From the NCBI GenBank assembly GCA_023251975.1, contig JAHEXU010000009.1, positions 1 to 35,115 on the forward strand: 35,115 bases of DNA, read 5' to 3'. Below are positions 15,469 through 22,836 of this stretch, piece by piece. The notes under the pieces were generated by a model. The model was not told the origin of the DNA. It searched no databases and saw only the letters and a list, made by a program, of their open reading frames with translations. Position numbers and translations under genes: made by a program. Source of the stretch: a bacterium (GTDB lineage Bacteria; Actinomycetota; Thermoleophilia; Solirubrobacterales; 70-9). Within the stretch, counting starts at the first letter, position 1, and each line of letters opens with the position of its first letter.

Positions 15469-17601
15469 ATGAGCACCCGGACCCGAGCCCACAACGTCAC
15501 CGCCGCGCAGTGGAGCGCCAACGGCGACGCGATCGGCACGATCGACCTGAGCAAGCAGGAGAACATCCCGTTCGGGAGCAACGTCTTCTCGCTGAAAGAG
15601 CAGCGGACCCGGCTCTCGGCCGACACCGTGGGACGGCTCGAACAGACGCTCGCGAAGGGTGCGGCGCTCGATCCGGCGCTGGCCGACGAGATCGCAGCGG
15701 CGATGAAGGACTGGGCGCTGGAGCGGGGCGCCACCCACTACACCCACGTCTTCCAGCCGCTGACCGGCCTGACCGCCGAAAAGCACGACTCCTTCCTCTC
15801 CCCCGACGGCGAGGGCGGCGCGCTCGCCGACTTCTCCGGCAAGGAGCTGATCCAGGGCGAGCCGGACGCCTCGTCGTTTCCGACCGGTGGAATACGCGCA
15901 ACCTTCGAGGCCCGCGGCTACACCGCCTGGGACCCGACCAGCCCGGCCTTCATCCTCGAGAATCCAAACGGCGCCCTGCTTTGCATCCCGACCGCCTTCG
16001 CCTCCTGGACCGGCGAGGCCCTCGACGCCAAGATCCCGCTGCTACGTTCGATGGACGCGCTCTCAAAGGTCGCGATCCGGGCGCTGCGGGTGCTCGGGGA
16101 CGACGACTCCGAGCGGGTCTTTACGACGGTCGGACCGGAGCAGGAGTACTTCCTGATCGACGAGCAGTACTACTACGAGCGTCCCGACCTCTACACGACC
16201 GGTCGCACCCTGTTCGGCGCCAAGCCGCCGAAGGGCCACGAGCTCGACGACCACTACTTCGGCGCGATTCCGGAGCGGATCCTCGCCTGCATGATGGAGT
16301 CCGAGCGGGAGCTACAAAAGCTCGGCGTCCCGGTCACGACCCGCCACAACGAGGTCGCGCCGAGCCAGTACGAGCTGGCGCCGATCTTCGAGAACTCGAA
16401 CGTCGGCTCCGACCACCAGCAACTGACGATGCAGATCATGCAGTCGGTTGCCCGCAAGTACGGGTTGGTCTGCCTGCTCCACGAGAAGCCGTTCGCCGGC
16501 GTCAACGGCTCCGGCAAGCACAACAACTGGTCGATGGGAACCGACCGCAAGCACAACCTGCTCGACCCGGGCGACACCCCGGCCGACAACACCAGCTTCC
16601 TGTTCTTTTGCACCGCCGTAATCAAAGCGGTCAACAAGCATCAGGGTCTCTTGCGGGCCTCGGTCGCCAACATCGGCCAGGATCACCGGCTCGGAGCCAA
16701 CGAGGCGCCGCCCGCGATCATCTCGATCTTCCTCGGCGCCGAGCTCGAGAAGGTCTTCGAAGCGATCGCAACCGGATCCGGCGACCCCCACACCCCGGCC
16801 TCGTTCCTCGAACTCGGAGCCGAGGTGCTGCCGCCGCTACCGATGGACGGCGGCGACCGCAACCGGACCTCGCCGTTCGCTTTCACCGGCAACAAGTTCG
16901 AGTTCCGGGCGCTCGGTTCGAGCATGTCGCTCGCCTTCCCCAACGCGGTCCTCAACACGATCGTCGCCGAAGCAGTCGACGAGATGGTCGATGCGGTCGA
17001 AGCCAAGGCCGGCGATGCCTCCGAGGCGATCATCGAGGTCGTCAAGGAGACCTATCTGGCCAACAAGATCATCTGCTTCATGGGCGACAACTACTGCGAG
17101 GAGTGGCACGCCGAAGCCGAGGCGCGCGGGTTGAAGAACCTGCGCACTACCCCGGATGCGCTGCCCGAGGTGACCGCCGCGAGCACCATCGCCGCCTTCG
17201 GACACTACGACGTGCTATCCGAGCGCGAGCTCGAATCACGATTCGAGGTCTGGATTGAGCAGTACGTGATCAAGGCCAACATCGAGGCCGAGACCGGCGA
17301 GTCGATTGCCCGCACGCTGATCCTGCCGGCGGCGCTTCGCTTCGCCGCGCTGGCTGACGGAACCAAGGCGGGCGCCGCGACCAAGTCGCTGATCGGCCAG
17401 TTGGAGACCACGATCGAGGCGTTGGCCGCGGCCAACCACTACCCCGATGGGGCCGAGGGCACCGAACTGGCGATTCACGCCCGTGACAAACAACTGGTTG
17501 CGCTGGCCGCGGTCCGCGAGGTGGTTGACCAGCTCGAAGGGATCGTCGCCGACGACCTCTGGCCGCTTCCGAAGTACTCCGAGATCCTGTTCGTCAAGTA
17601 A
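15469..17601 (+). CDS. glnN: Glutamine synthetase, type III
   Basis: At 710 residues this is the long GSIII form, not the ~450-residue GSI. It joins ammonia to glutamate with ATP to give glutamine and forms large cytoplasmic rings. Recognised stretches in order: [10 protein letters not shown] near the N-terminus, [11 protein letters not shown] (metal-binding Glu), [33 protein letters not shown] and [17 protein letters not shown]. The C-terminal extension is characteristic of GSIII. ATG 15469 follows GAAGGA. A short leader frame precedes it, hinting at translational control. The TAA stop is formed by the first bases of a 165-bp palindromic repeat, so the gene's 3' end abuts that element. A long opposite-register frame inside the gene is an artefact. 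Confidence 0.95.
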   Translation: MSTRTRAHNVTAAQWSANGDAIGTIDLSKQENIPFGSNVFSLKEQRTRLSADTVGRLEQTLAKGAALDPALADEIAAAMKDWALERGATHYTHVFQPLTGLTAEKHDSFLSPDGEGGALADFSGKELIQGEPDASSFPTGGIRATFEARGYTAWDPTSPAFILENPNGALLCIPTAFASWTGEALDAKIPLLRSMDALSKVAIRALRVLGDDDSERVFTTVGPEQEYFLIDEQYYYERPDLYTTGRTLFGAKPPKGHELDDHYFGAIPERILACMMESERELQKLGVPVTTRHNEVAPSQYELAPIFENSNVGSDHQQLTMQIMQSVARKYGLVCLLHEKPFAGVNGSGKHNNWSMGTDRKHNLLDPGDTPADNTSFLFFCTAVIKAVNKHQGLLRASVANIGQDHRLGANEAPPAIISIFLGAELEKVFEAIATGSGDPHTPASFLELGAEVLPPLPMDGGDRNRTSPFAFTGNKFEFRALGSSMSLAFPNAVLNTIVAEAVDEMVDAVEAKAGDASEAIIEVVKETYLANKIICFMGDNYCEEWHAEAEARGLKNLRTTPDALPEVTAASTIAAFGHYDVLSERELESRFEVWIEQYVIKANIEAETGESIARTLILPAALRFAALADGTKAGAATKSLIGQLETTIEALAAANHYPDGAEGTELAIHARDKQLVALAAVREVVDQLEGIVADDLWPLPKYSEILFVK

Positions 17602-17763
17602 GGGCTCCCGAAAGAATAAGTGCGTCATTTAGGCGGTCGAGGAGCGAGCGGGGCGGTGCCGACGTGAGGCCGTAATAGCAGCGTTATTTCGGTCTTGCGG
17701 CGGTGCAGCATCCGCGACGCTGATCGGCCGCGTAAAGGCGCAGTTATTCTTTCGAGAGCCCTA
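17598..17763. repeat. 165-bp palindromic repeat, copy A
   Basis: This 166-bp element starts at GTAAGGGCTCCCG and ends at AGCCCTA. Its 24-bp ends are inverted repeats with two mismatches (AGGGCTCCCGAAAGAATAAG and its partner). A second pair, TTTAGGCGGTCG with CGGCCGCGTAAA, follows inside, and the centre forms GGCCGTAATA/TTATTTCGGTC. The whole unit can fold into one long imperfect hairpin. It is about 95% identical to copy C at 22563-22727. No open frame lies within it. The synthetase stop codon is its first TAA. Confidence 0.9.
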
Positions 17764-17929
17764 GGTGCCCGCGCGAGGATAAGGGCTCGATTTAGGCGGT
17801 CGAGGATCGAGCGGGGCGGCTGCGGTGTGAGGCCGGAATCGCAGCGCTATTGCGGGCTCGCGACGGCGGCGCATCGGTGACGGTAATCGGCCGCGTAAGC
17901 CGCCCTTATTCTTGCCCCGCCCCAAGGGC
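17764..17929. repeat. 165-bp palindromic repeat, diverged copy B
   Basis: Directly after copy A, this stretch repeats the same layout with many changes: ATTTAGGCGGTCGAGGA, GCGGGGCGG, TGTGAGGCCG, AATCGGCCGCGTAA and an outer pair GATAAGGGC/GCCCTTATT. The outer stem keeps pairing although its bases differ from copy A (for example T-A replaced by G-C), which suggests the fold is under selection. Its edges are less sharp than those of copies A and C. Confidence 0.7.
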
Positions 17930-17967
17930 CCGAACGACCGGCGGGGGCCGACAAGCGGGGGGCCAAC

Positions 17968-17985
17968 AGGAGCGGGTCCGCTCCT
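17968..17985. promoter_or_regulatory. Palindrome AGGAGCGG-GT-CCGCTCCT upstream of SCP2 gene
   Basis: A perfect 8-bp inverted repeat with a 2-bp centre lies 93 bp before the SCP2 start. A two-base centre suits a protein-binding operator better than an RNA hairpin. No regulator is apparent. Confidence 0.3.
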
Positions 17986-18077
17986 TCCCGGTCAATCCCG
18001 CGGCGGCGGCTCCGCGGGCGGGGCCGCTCGAGGTCGGCGGAAGCCCGACGCGGCAAAGTTCCGTCAGACTTCGGCCG

Positions 18078-18509
18078 GTGAAACGAGGACCAATCGTCGA
18101 GCGGGCCGCGTCGGCGGTGCGGGGGCTTCCGGCTCCGGTGCGCGGGTTCCTAACCACCTCGCCGACCCGCCACCTGGTGGCGGCACAAATCTTCCGCGCC
18201 ATGGAGTCCCAGTTCTCCGCCGAAGCCGCCCACGGCCTCAACACGGTGGTTGCCTGGAAGCTGCGCCAAGCTGAGGGCGCCGAGCGGGTCTGGTATTTGA
18301 CCATCGGCGCGGGGCGCTGCAAGGCGTCGCGCCGGCCGCCGGAGGACCCGCCGACCCTCACTCTGACGATGGATCACCGCACCCTGCTGGACCTCGCAAC
18401 CGGGGCCGAGAATGGGCCGAAGCTGTTGATGGCCGGGCGACTCGGGATCGACGGCGACCTGCTGCTGGCGCAGCGCCTGACAACGCTGTTTCGAATTCCC
18501 GGCCATTGA
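18078..18509 (+). CDS. SCP2 sterol-binding domain protein
   Basis: The 143-residue protein is an SCP2-type lipid-binding domain. NTVVAWKLRQ, V-W-Y-L-T-I-G-A-G-R-C, P-P-T-L-T-L-T-M-D-H-R-T and L-L-M-A-G-R-L-G-I-D-G-D-L-L-L-A-Q-R-L follow the family's strand-helix order. The last is the typical final helix-and-strand segment. Such proteins bind acyl-CoAs or other lipids in a hydrophobic tunnel. I choose GTG 18078 because the frame further upstream crosses the palindromic repeat and is not protein-like; a later ATG near 18200 would start right at the domain. It ends 47 bp from the convergent propeller gene. Confidence 0.75.
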   Translation: MKRGPIVERAASAVRGLPAPVRGFLTTSPTRHLVAAQIFRAMESQFSAEAAHGLNTVVAWKLRQAEGAERVWYLTIGAGRCKASRRPPEDPPTLTLTMDHRTLLDLATGAENGPKLLMAGRLGIDGDLLLAQRLTTLFRIPGH

Positions 18510-18556
18510 GCGGGGGCGCGGTAGCCGCGACCGGCCCAGCGCCCGCCCACCTCACA

Positions 18557-19966
18557 TCAACGCTTGATCCGAAAACTCTTCGCTTCGGCGGTCGCATCGA
18601 GGTTGCCGAAACTATCTTGGGCGCGAACCTCGAAGCGATGACGGCCGGGCTCAAGATTCCGCAGGGTCTTGGGAGAGCTGCAGGCGGCGGGCTTTTGATC
18701 GTCAAGCGCGCACCTGAAGGTGAGCGCATCGGAGGGGTCGAGGTCATCGGCAGCGGTAAAGCGGAAGCGGGCGATGCCCTTGCGGGGTCGAATCGTGGCC
18801 CCGAGAAGGATCGTCACCGGCGGAGCGGTCAAATCTCGAGCGAAGGTGGCCACGGCGTTGTCCGAACCACTGGTCGCGTAGACGTGCTTGCCGTCAGGCG
18901 AGACGATGACGCCGCGGGCGCCGCCGAGGCCGTCGACCCCATCGACGCCATCCTTCAAAAGATCAACCGGGGTTAGCCCGCCGCCGCTCGGGTCGCGCGC
19001 GAAGGCGACGATCGCGTTGTCGGAGATACCGGCCGCGTAGACGTGCTTGCCGTCGGCGGAGGCAGCGATGCCAAACGCCGCATCAAGCCCGTCGACCCCG
19101 CCGACCCCGTCCTTGACTAGACCAAGGAAACCCAGTCGCCCGGTGGTCGGGTTCCGCGAAAAGGTGGACACGGAGTCGTCCAAGAAGCCGGTCGCGTAGA
19201 CCTGCTCGCCGTCCGGCGGGATGGCGAGGAACTCGGGTCCGTCAAGGCCATCGACCCCGCCGAAGCCGTCCCGTAGCGCCGTAACGAAGCCGAGCTGGCC
19301 GGTCGTCGGGTTGCGCGAGAAGGTGCTCAGGGCGTCCTCATCGGTTGCCGCCACGTAGACCTGCTTGCCGTTCGGTGCGACGACGATGCCAGCGGCGCCG
19401 TCGAGCCCATTGACCCCGCCGACGCCGTCCTTGCGGGCGCCGAGGAAGGACAGCCGACCGTTGGCCGGGTTGCGCGCAAAGGCGGCCACTGCGTCATCGC
19501 TGCCACCGGTCGCGTAGACATGCTTGCCGTCGGGAGCGACCGCGACGGAGTTGGCACCGTTGAGCCCGTCCACCCCGCCGACGCCGTCCTTCACTTGCTC
19601 GACGAAGGTCAAGCGGCCGCTGGTCGGGTTGCGCGCGAAGGTGACGAGCGCGTCGTCGGCAAAGCTGGCCGCGTAGACCTGCTTGCCGTCCGGCGAAACG
19701 ACGACGCCCTGGGGCGCCGCGAGCCCGTCGACCCCGTCGACGCCGTCCCGCCAAAGGTCAACGAAGCTCAAGCGGCCGGTGGAAGGGTTGCGCGAGAAGG
19801 CGGCCAGCGCGTTGTCGCTAAAGCCGGTGACATAGACATGCTTGCCGTCCGGCGAGACGGCGGCCCGCTCCGCCCCGCGGAGGCCGTCAACCCCAGCGAC
19901 GCCATCCTCGACGACCGAGACAAAGCCGAGTTCGCCGGCCGCGCCCAGGGCCGAGCCAGCGCCCAC
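18557..19966 (-). CDS. Seven-repeat beta-propeller protein with C-terminal Ig-like domain; N-terminus out of frame
   Basis: Seven repeats of about 54 residues form a complete propeller. Each reads roughly LGFV-DGVGGVDGL-GA-VSPDGKHVYATG-SDNAV-FARNP-TGR; the SPDGKHVY strand is typical of lactonase/YVTN propellers. After residue ~390 comes an Ig-like domain with FRCALDD and a paired Cys, as in secreted actinobacterial proteins. The repeated DGVGGVDGL loop is unusual and could bind Ca2+. The frame continues upstream through R-D-R-R-W-R-T-L-V-W-I-A-I-A-A-L-A-V-G-A, a good signal peptide, but without any ATG, GTG or TTG before a TAG near 20110. The in-frame GTG 19966 would skip the signal. A GTG at 20094 is one frame off, and loss of one 11-bp repeat unit would join it. 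Substrate unknown. Confidence 0.75.
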   Translation of the reverse strand: MGAGSALGAAGELGFVSVVEDGVAGVDGLRGAERAAVSPDGKHVYVTGFSDNALAAFSRNPSTGRLSFVDLWRDGVDGVDGLAAPQGVVVSPDGKQVYAASFADDALVTFARNPTSGRLTFVEQVKDGVGGVDGLNGANSVAVAPDGKHVYATGGSDDAVAAFARNPANGRLSFLGARKDGVGGVNGLDGAAGIVVAPNGKQVYVAATDEDALSTFSRNPTTGQLGFVTALRDGFGGVDGLDGPEFLAIPPDGEQVYATGFLDDSVSTFSRNPTTGRLGFLGLVKDGVGGVDGLDAAFGIAASADGKHVYAAGISDNAIVAFARDPSGGGLTPVDLLKDGVDGVDGLGGARGVIVSPDGKHVYATSGSDNAVATFARDLTAPPVTILLGATIRPRKGIARFRFTAADDLDPSDALTFRCALDDQKPAACSSPKTLRNLEPGRHRFEVRAQDSFGNLDATAEAKSFRIKR

Positions 19967-20025
19967 GGCCAGCGCGGCGATCGCGATCCAAACCAGGGTC
20001 CGCCAGCGTCGATCTCGCGAGGAGC

Positions 20026-20058
20026 GAAGCGGCCGCGAAGCGGCCGCGAAGCGGCGGC
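20026..20058. repeat. 11-bp tandem repeat (3 units) at the start of the propeller gene
   Basis: GAAGCGGCCGC occurs at 20026-20036 and 20037-20047, with a third unit differing by one base at 20048-20058. Eleven is not a multiple of three, so gain or loss of a unit shifts frame. It lies between the GTG at 20094 and the signal-peptide codons of the propeller gene. Confidence 0.8.
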
Positions 20059-20171
20059 TTCGTCGCCAGATCTGCCTGCGTCGTTCGAACCCACCTTGCC
20101 CGCCAGTCTACCGCCCCGCCGCTTCGGAACGGCGAGAGTTCGAGACCGCGGCTCGGTTTAGCGCAACCTGA

Positions 20172-20555
20172 TCAGGTGCGCGGGGTGCCGCGGATTCCGA
20201 GGCGCTTACGGGCCTTGCTGACTGCCATCACCGAGCACTGAGCGGCGCGGGCAATCTCACCGTCGCGACGGTCGGGGTCGCGGCGAATCTCAAACTCCAA
20301 GACGGCCTGCGAGCGGATTTTGGCGCGGCCCTCGGCGGGGGCATCCGGACCCATCTCCTCGAGCGCGTCCTGAACCGCCAGCTCGCGGCGGCACATCAAG
20401 CAGTAGGCGTTGTTGCCGTTTTCGACCCAGTTCGGCGGCGCAGTCGCGGCTTCCTCGCTGGCGATCCAGCGGGTCCGCATCTCGCAGCGCGAGCAGATCC
20501 GCTCGCTCAGGTCGTCTCGGGTCGGGATGATTGTCATCTCAGCGGTCGCGGGCAT
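20172..20555 (-). CDS. Zinc-ribbon plus helix-turn-helix protein of unknown function
   Basis: The 127-residue protein has two cysteine pairs, I-C-S-R-C and Y-C-L-M-C-R-R-E about 30 residues apart, which should form a zinc knuckle. Its C-terminal part, DGEIARAAQCSVMAVSKARK followed by R-L-G-I, reads as a helix-turn-helix. The middle is helical and charged. It is probably a small DNA-binding protein, but I do not recognise the family. The first ATG (20553-20555) follows AAGGAG with a long 14-nt gap; ATG 20535-20537 (MTIIPTRDDLS) is an alternative. It diverges from the acyltransferase gene, with the nested inverted repeats at 20716-20754 between them. Confidence 0.65.
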   Translation of the reverse strand: MPATAEMTIIPTRDDLSERICSRCEMRTRWIASEEAATAPPNWVENGNNAYCLMCRRELAVQDALEEMGPDAPAEGRAKIRSQAVLEFEIRRDPDRRDGEIARAAQCSVMAVSKARKRLGIRGTPRT

Positions 20556-20888
20556 ACGTTTTTCGTCAACTCCTTGTCGGCGTCACCGGCGCCTGCCGGG
20601 TCTCCAATGCCCTGCTTGCGGGGCGATCGGCGGCTTCCGATGGAAAAAAGAGCCGGGCGCCTAGCTGGGCACACCGACCAGAGGCTTAAGAATAACAGCC
20701 ATTGCGGCGGAACTCAAGGTTTGCTCAACAATTTGTTGGATCTGGCTAAACCTTTGCGGATTTTGCGCCGGAACGGAGCTCTGACCGAGCCGGTTCGAGC
20801 GACCGACCGCCCGCGCCGCCGCGGGCAGGGCCGATTTGGGCACCTCACGAGGTCGGCGCCGCGCCCGGGGTCGTAGACTCGCGGCGCG
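20556..20888. other. 333-bp divergent intergenic region with an AT-richer structured core
   Basis: The first and last thirds are GC-rich. The core (about 20660-20790) is much less so and holds the nested inverted repeats listed separately. Frames through it on both strands read superficially like protein but overlap neighbouring genes or lack starts, so I annotate no gene. Confidence 0.45.
20716..20754. promoter_or_regulatory. Nested inverted repeats between HTH gene and acyltransferase
   Basis: AAGGTTT (20716-20722) pairs with AAACCTT (20748-20754), and inside them CAACAA-T-TTGTTG (20726-20738) is a perfect palindrome. The site sits in an AT-richer island between divergent genes, one of which encodes a likely DNA-binding protein. 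It is a good candidate operator for that protein; no terminator features are present. Confidence 0.4.
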
Positions 20889-21737
20889 ATGGCGATCCCG
20901 ACCCCCGCGCCGCCCGAGCGGTTCGAAATTGCGCTGCGAGCGCTCACCCCGTTGCGGGTACTGCACTCGCCGCGCTGCATCGGGATCGAAAACATCCCCG
21001 CTGAGGGCCCGTTTTTGCTGGTCGGCAACCACACCGTGTTCGGGCTACTTGACGCGCCGCTGATGCTCGCCGAAATCTACGAGCAAAGGGGGCGCTTTCT
21101 GCGCTCGCTCGGTGACCACGCCCACTACTCGATCCCCGGCTGGCGCGACCTCCTAAACCGCTACGGCACCGTCCGGGGGACCCGCGAGAACTGTGCCGAG
21201 CTGATGGACGGCGGTGAGCCGATCCTGGTCTTCCCCGGCGGCGGTCGCGAGGTGATGAAGCGAAAGGGCGAGAAATACCGACTGATTTGGAAGGAACGAA
21301 TCGGCTTCGTCGCGATGGCGGCGGCGCACGACTATCCGATCGTTCCGTTCGGTTCGGTCGGGGCCGAAGAGGCCTTCGACATCCACCTCGACGGTGACAG
21401 CCCGCTGATGGCGCCGGCCCGCGCGGTCGCGAAACTGCTGACCGGCCGCGCCGACATGGTGCCGCCGATCGCGACCGGGATCGGCCCGACAATGTGGCCG
21501 CGGCCGGAGCGCTTTTACTTCGGCTTCGGAGCTCCGATCGGGTCCGCCGCGACCGATCCGGAGGACCTGGCCGGATTGCGCCGACTCCGCGAGGTGGTTC
21601 GCGGCGGTGTCGAGAGCGAGATCGCAAAGCTCCTCCTATTGCGCGAGGGCGACCCCGAGCGCTACCCCCCGGCCCGGCTGCGGCGCGGCCTCGAGCAGTC
21701 GCTACGAGGCCTCTTCTCATCCGGTGAGCCAGGGTGA
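20889..21737 (+). CDS. PlsC/DGAT2-like acyltransferase
   Basis: The 282-residue protein belongs to the lysophospholipid/diacylglycerol acyltransferase superfamily. FLLVGNHTVFGLLDAP carries the catalytic His of the first motif with a wider His-Asp spacing than the usual HX4D, as in TMEM68/DGAT2-like members. LVFPGGGREVMKRKGEKYRL is the glycine-rich second block and PIVPFGSVGAEEAF the following one. It should transfer an acyl chain from acyl-CoA to a lipid alcohol at the membrane. The next gene, a thioesterase, starts inside its stop codon (GTGA), so the two are translationally coupled. It is divergent from the zinc/HTH gene. Confidence 0.85.
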   Translation: MAIPTPAPPERFEIALRALTPLRVLHSPRCIGIENIPAEGPFLLVGNHTVFGLLDAPLMLAEIYEQRGRFLRSLGDHAHYSIPGWRDLLNRYGTVRGTRENCAELMDGGEPILVFPGGGREVMKRKGEKYRLIWKERIGFVAMAAAHDYPIVPFGSVGAEEAFDIHLDGDSPLMAPARAVAKLLTGRADMVPPIATGIGPTMWPRPERFYFGFGAPIGSAATDPEDLAGLRRLREVVRGGVESEIAKLLLLREGDPERYPPARLRRGLEQSLRGLFSSGEPG

Positions 21738-22597
21738 GCGAATCGAGCTTCGGCGAGGAGACCCGGGTCGAGCGCCTCGGCGAGGGCCGATGGAGAGGCC
21801 ACTTCAGCCCCCGGTGGTTTGGGCCGCCGGGACCGAACGGTGGCTTTATCGCGGCGTTGATGCTGAGCGCGATCCGGGCCGAACTCGACGACGCCGAGCG
21901 GCTGCCGCGCTCGCTCACCCTGCATTACCCGCAGGCACTGCGCGAGGGACCGGCCGAAGTGCGGCTGCGAACGGTGCGACAGGGCCGCTCCGCCAGCTTT
22001 GTCGAGGGGGAGATGACCCAGGGGGATCGGATCGGCGCCCGGGCGCTTTGCGTCTTGAGCCGCGATTATGCAAGCGAGGTCGAGTTCCATACCGCGGCGC
22101 CGCGGGTTGCACCACCCAACCCGCCCCTCGGCGCAGAACGCGGCGCCACCGATCCCTCTCCACCCGGACCGGCGCTGGCGGGCCGATTGGTAATGGAGCC
22201 TCGCTTCGGGGCTCGTCCGTTCGTCGGCGCCGAGGCCAGCGAGTCGGGCGGCTGGATCAAGACCCGCCTGCCCGCCGAATTGGATCCGGAGCTGCTCTGC
22301 CTCTACTGCGACGCTTGGTGGCCCGCGGTCTTCTCCCACCTGACGCGGCCAATTATGGTCCCGACCCTGGAGCTGACGATCCACTTTCGCGCTCCGATCG
22401 AGCCGACTCCAAATCCTCACGTCCTTCCTCACGTCCTGTGTCGATTCACCACGGCGACAGCGAGCGGCGGCCTGGTCGAGGAAGACGGCCAACTTTGGGA
22501 CGAAAGCGGCAGGCTGCTGGCGCAGTCACGCCAGTTGGCGCTGCTGAGGGAGCCGCCGCAGGGTAAGGGCTCCCGAAAGAATAAGTGCGTCATTTAG
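21734..22597 (+). CDS. Acyl-CoA thioesterase family protein with repeat-encoded C-terminus
   Basis: The 287-residue protein resembles the double-hotdog TesB/4HBT_3 thioesterases. RWFGPPGPNGGFIAALML is the N-terminal hotdog signature, S-L-T-L-H-Y-P-Q-A and V-E-G-E-M-T-Q-G-D continue it, and L-T-I-H-F-R-A-P-I belongs to the second hotdog. It should hydrolyse acyl-CoA or an acyl thioester. The start GTG at 21734 overlaps the acyltransferase stop by four bases. The last nine residues, GSRKNKCVI, and the TAG stop come from the 165-bp palindromic repeat beginning at 22563. The natural stop codon has therefore probably been replaced when that element arrived. Coupling with an acyltransferase suggests a joint role in lipid making or remodelling. 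Confidence 0.8.
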   Translation: MSESSFGEETRVERLGEGRWRGHFSPRWFGPPGPNGGFIAALMLSAIRAELDDAERLPRSLTLHYPQALREGPAEVRLRTVRQGRSASFVEGEMTQGDRIGARALCVLSRDYASEVEFHTAAPRVAPPNPPLGAERGATDPSPPGPALAGRLVMEPRFGARPFVGAEASESGGWIKTRLPAELDPELLCLYCDAWWPAVFSHLTRPIMVPTLELTIHFRAPIEPTPNPHVLPHVLCRFTTATASGGLVEEDGQLWDESGRLLAQSRQLALLREPPQGKGSRKNKCVI

Positions 22598-22727
22598 GCG
22601 GTCGAGGAGCGAGCGGGGCGGCGCCGACGTGAGGCCGTAATAGCAGGCCATTGCGGTCTTGCGGCGGTGCAGCATCCGCGACGCTGATCGGCCGCGTAAA
22701 GGCGCAGTTATTTTTTCGGGAGCCCTA
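22563..22727. repeat. 165-bp palindromic repeat, copy C
   Basis: This copy is near-identical to copy A, with differences at one base near position 60, a small block at the hairpin tip and two bases near the right end. The inverted ends pair perfectly over the last ten bases (AGGGCTCCCG with CGGGAGCCCT), better than in copy A. It overlaps the end of the thioesterase gene and supplies its stop. Confidence 0.9.
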
Positions 22728-22729
22728 AG

Positions 22730-22768
22730 TTCGGCTCGACCGTGTAGCCGCGTCAAGGTCGAGCCGAA
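22730..22768. terminator. 12-bp perfect hairpin after the thioesterase gene
   Basis: TTCGGCTCGACC (22730-22741) and GGTCGAGCCGAA (22757-22768) are exact complements around a 15-nt loop. It lies two bases after repeat copy C and between convergent genes, so it probably ends transcription from one or both sides. There is no T-run. Confidence 0.5.
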
Positions 22769-22836
22769 ACGGGACGGGTTCGAGCGGCGGGAACAGGCGC
22801 TGGCTCTCGCACAGCATTCCGGCCGCGATCGGTTCG

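Noticed and set aside
15510-17258. 582-codon open frame in a second register inside the glutamine synthetase gene
   Set aside because: It is extremely Arg/Gly/Pro-rich, has no family features and lies fully within a certain gene; high-GC sequence commonly leaves such shadow frames open.
17598-17929. Treating the palindromic repeats as an insertion sequence or CRISPR array
   Set aside because: There is no transposase frame, no clear target-site duplication, and the copies are long hairpins instead of short repeats with unique spacers.
20661-21032. Minus-strand 123-codon frame across the AT-richer island
   Set aside because: It overlaps the first 140 bases of the acyltransferase gene; only its tail looks protein-like and no domain is recognisable.
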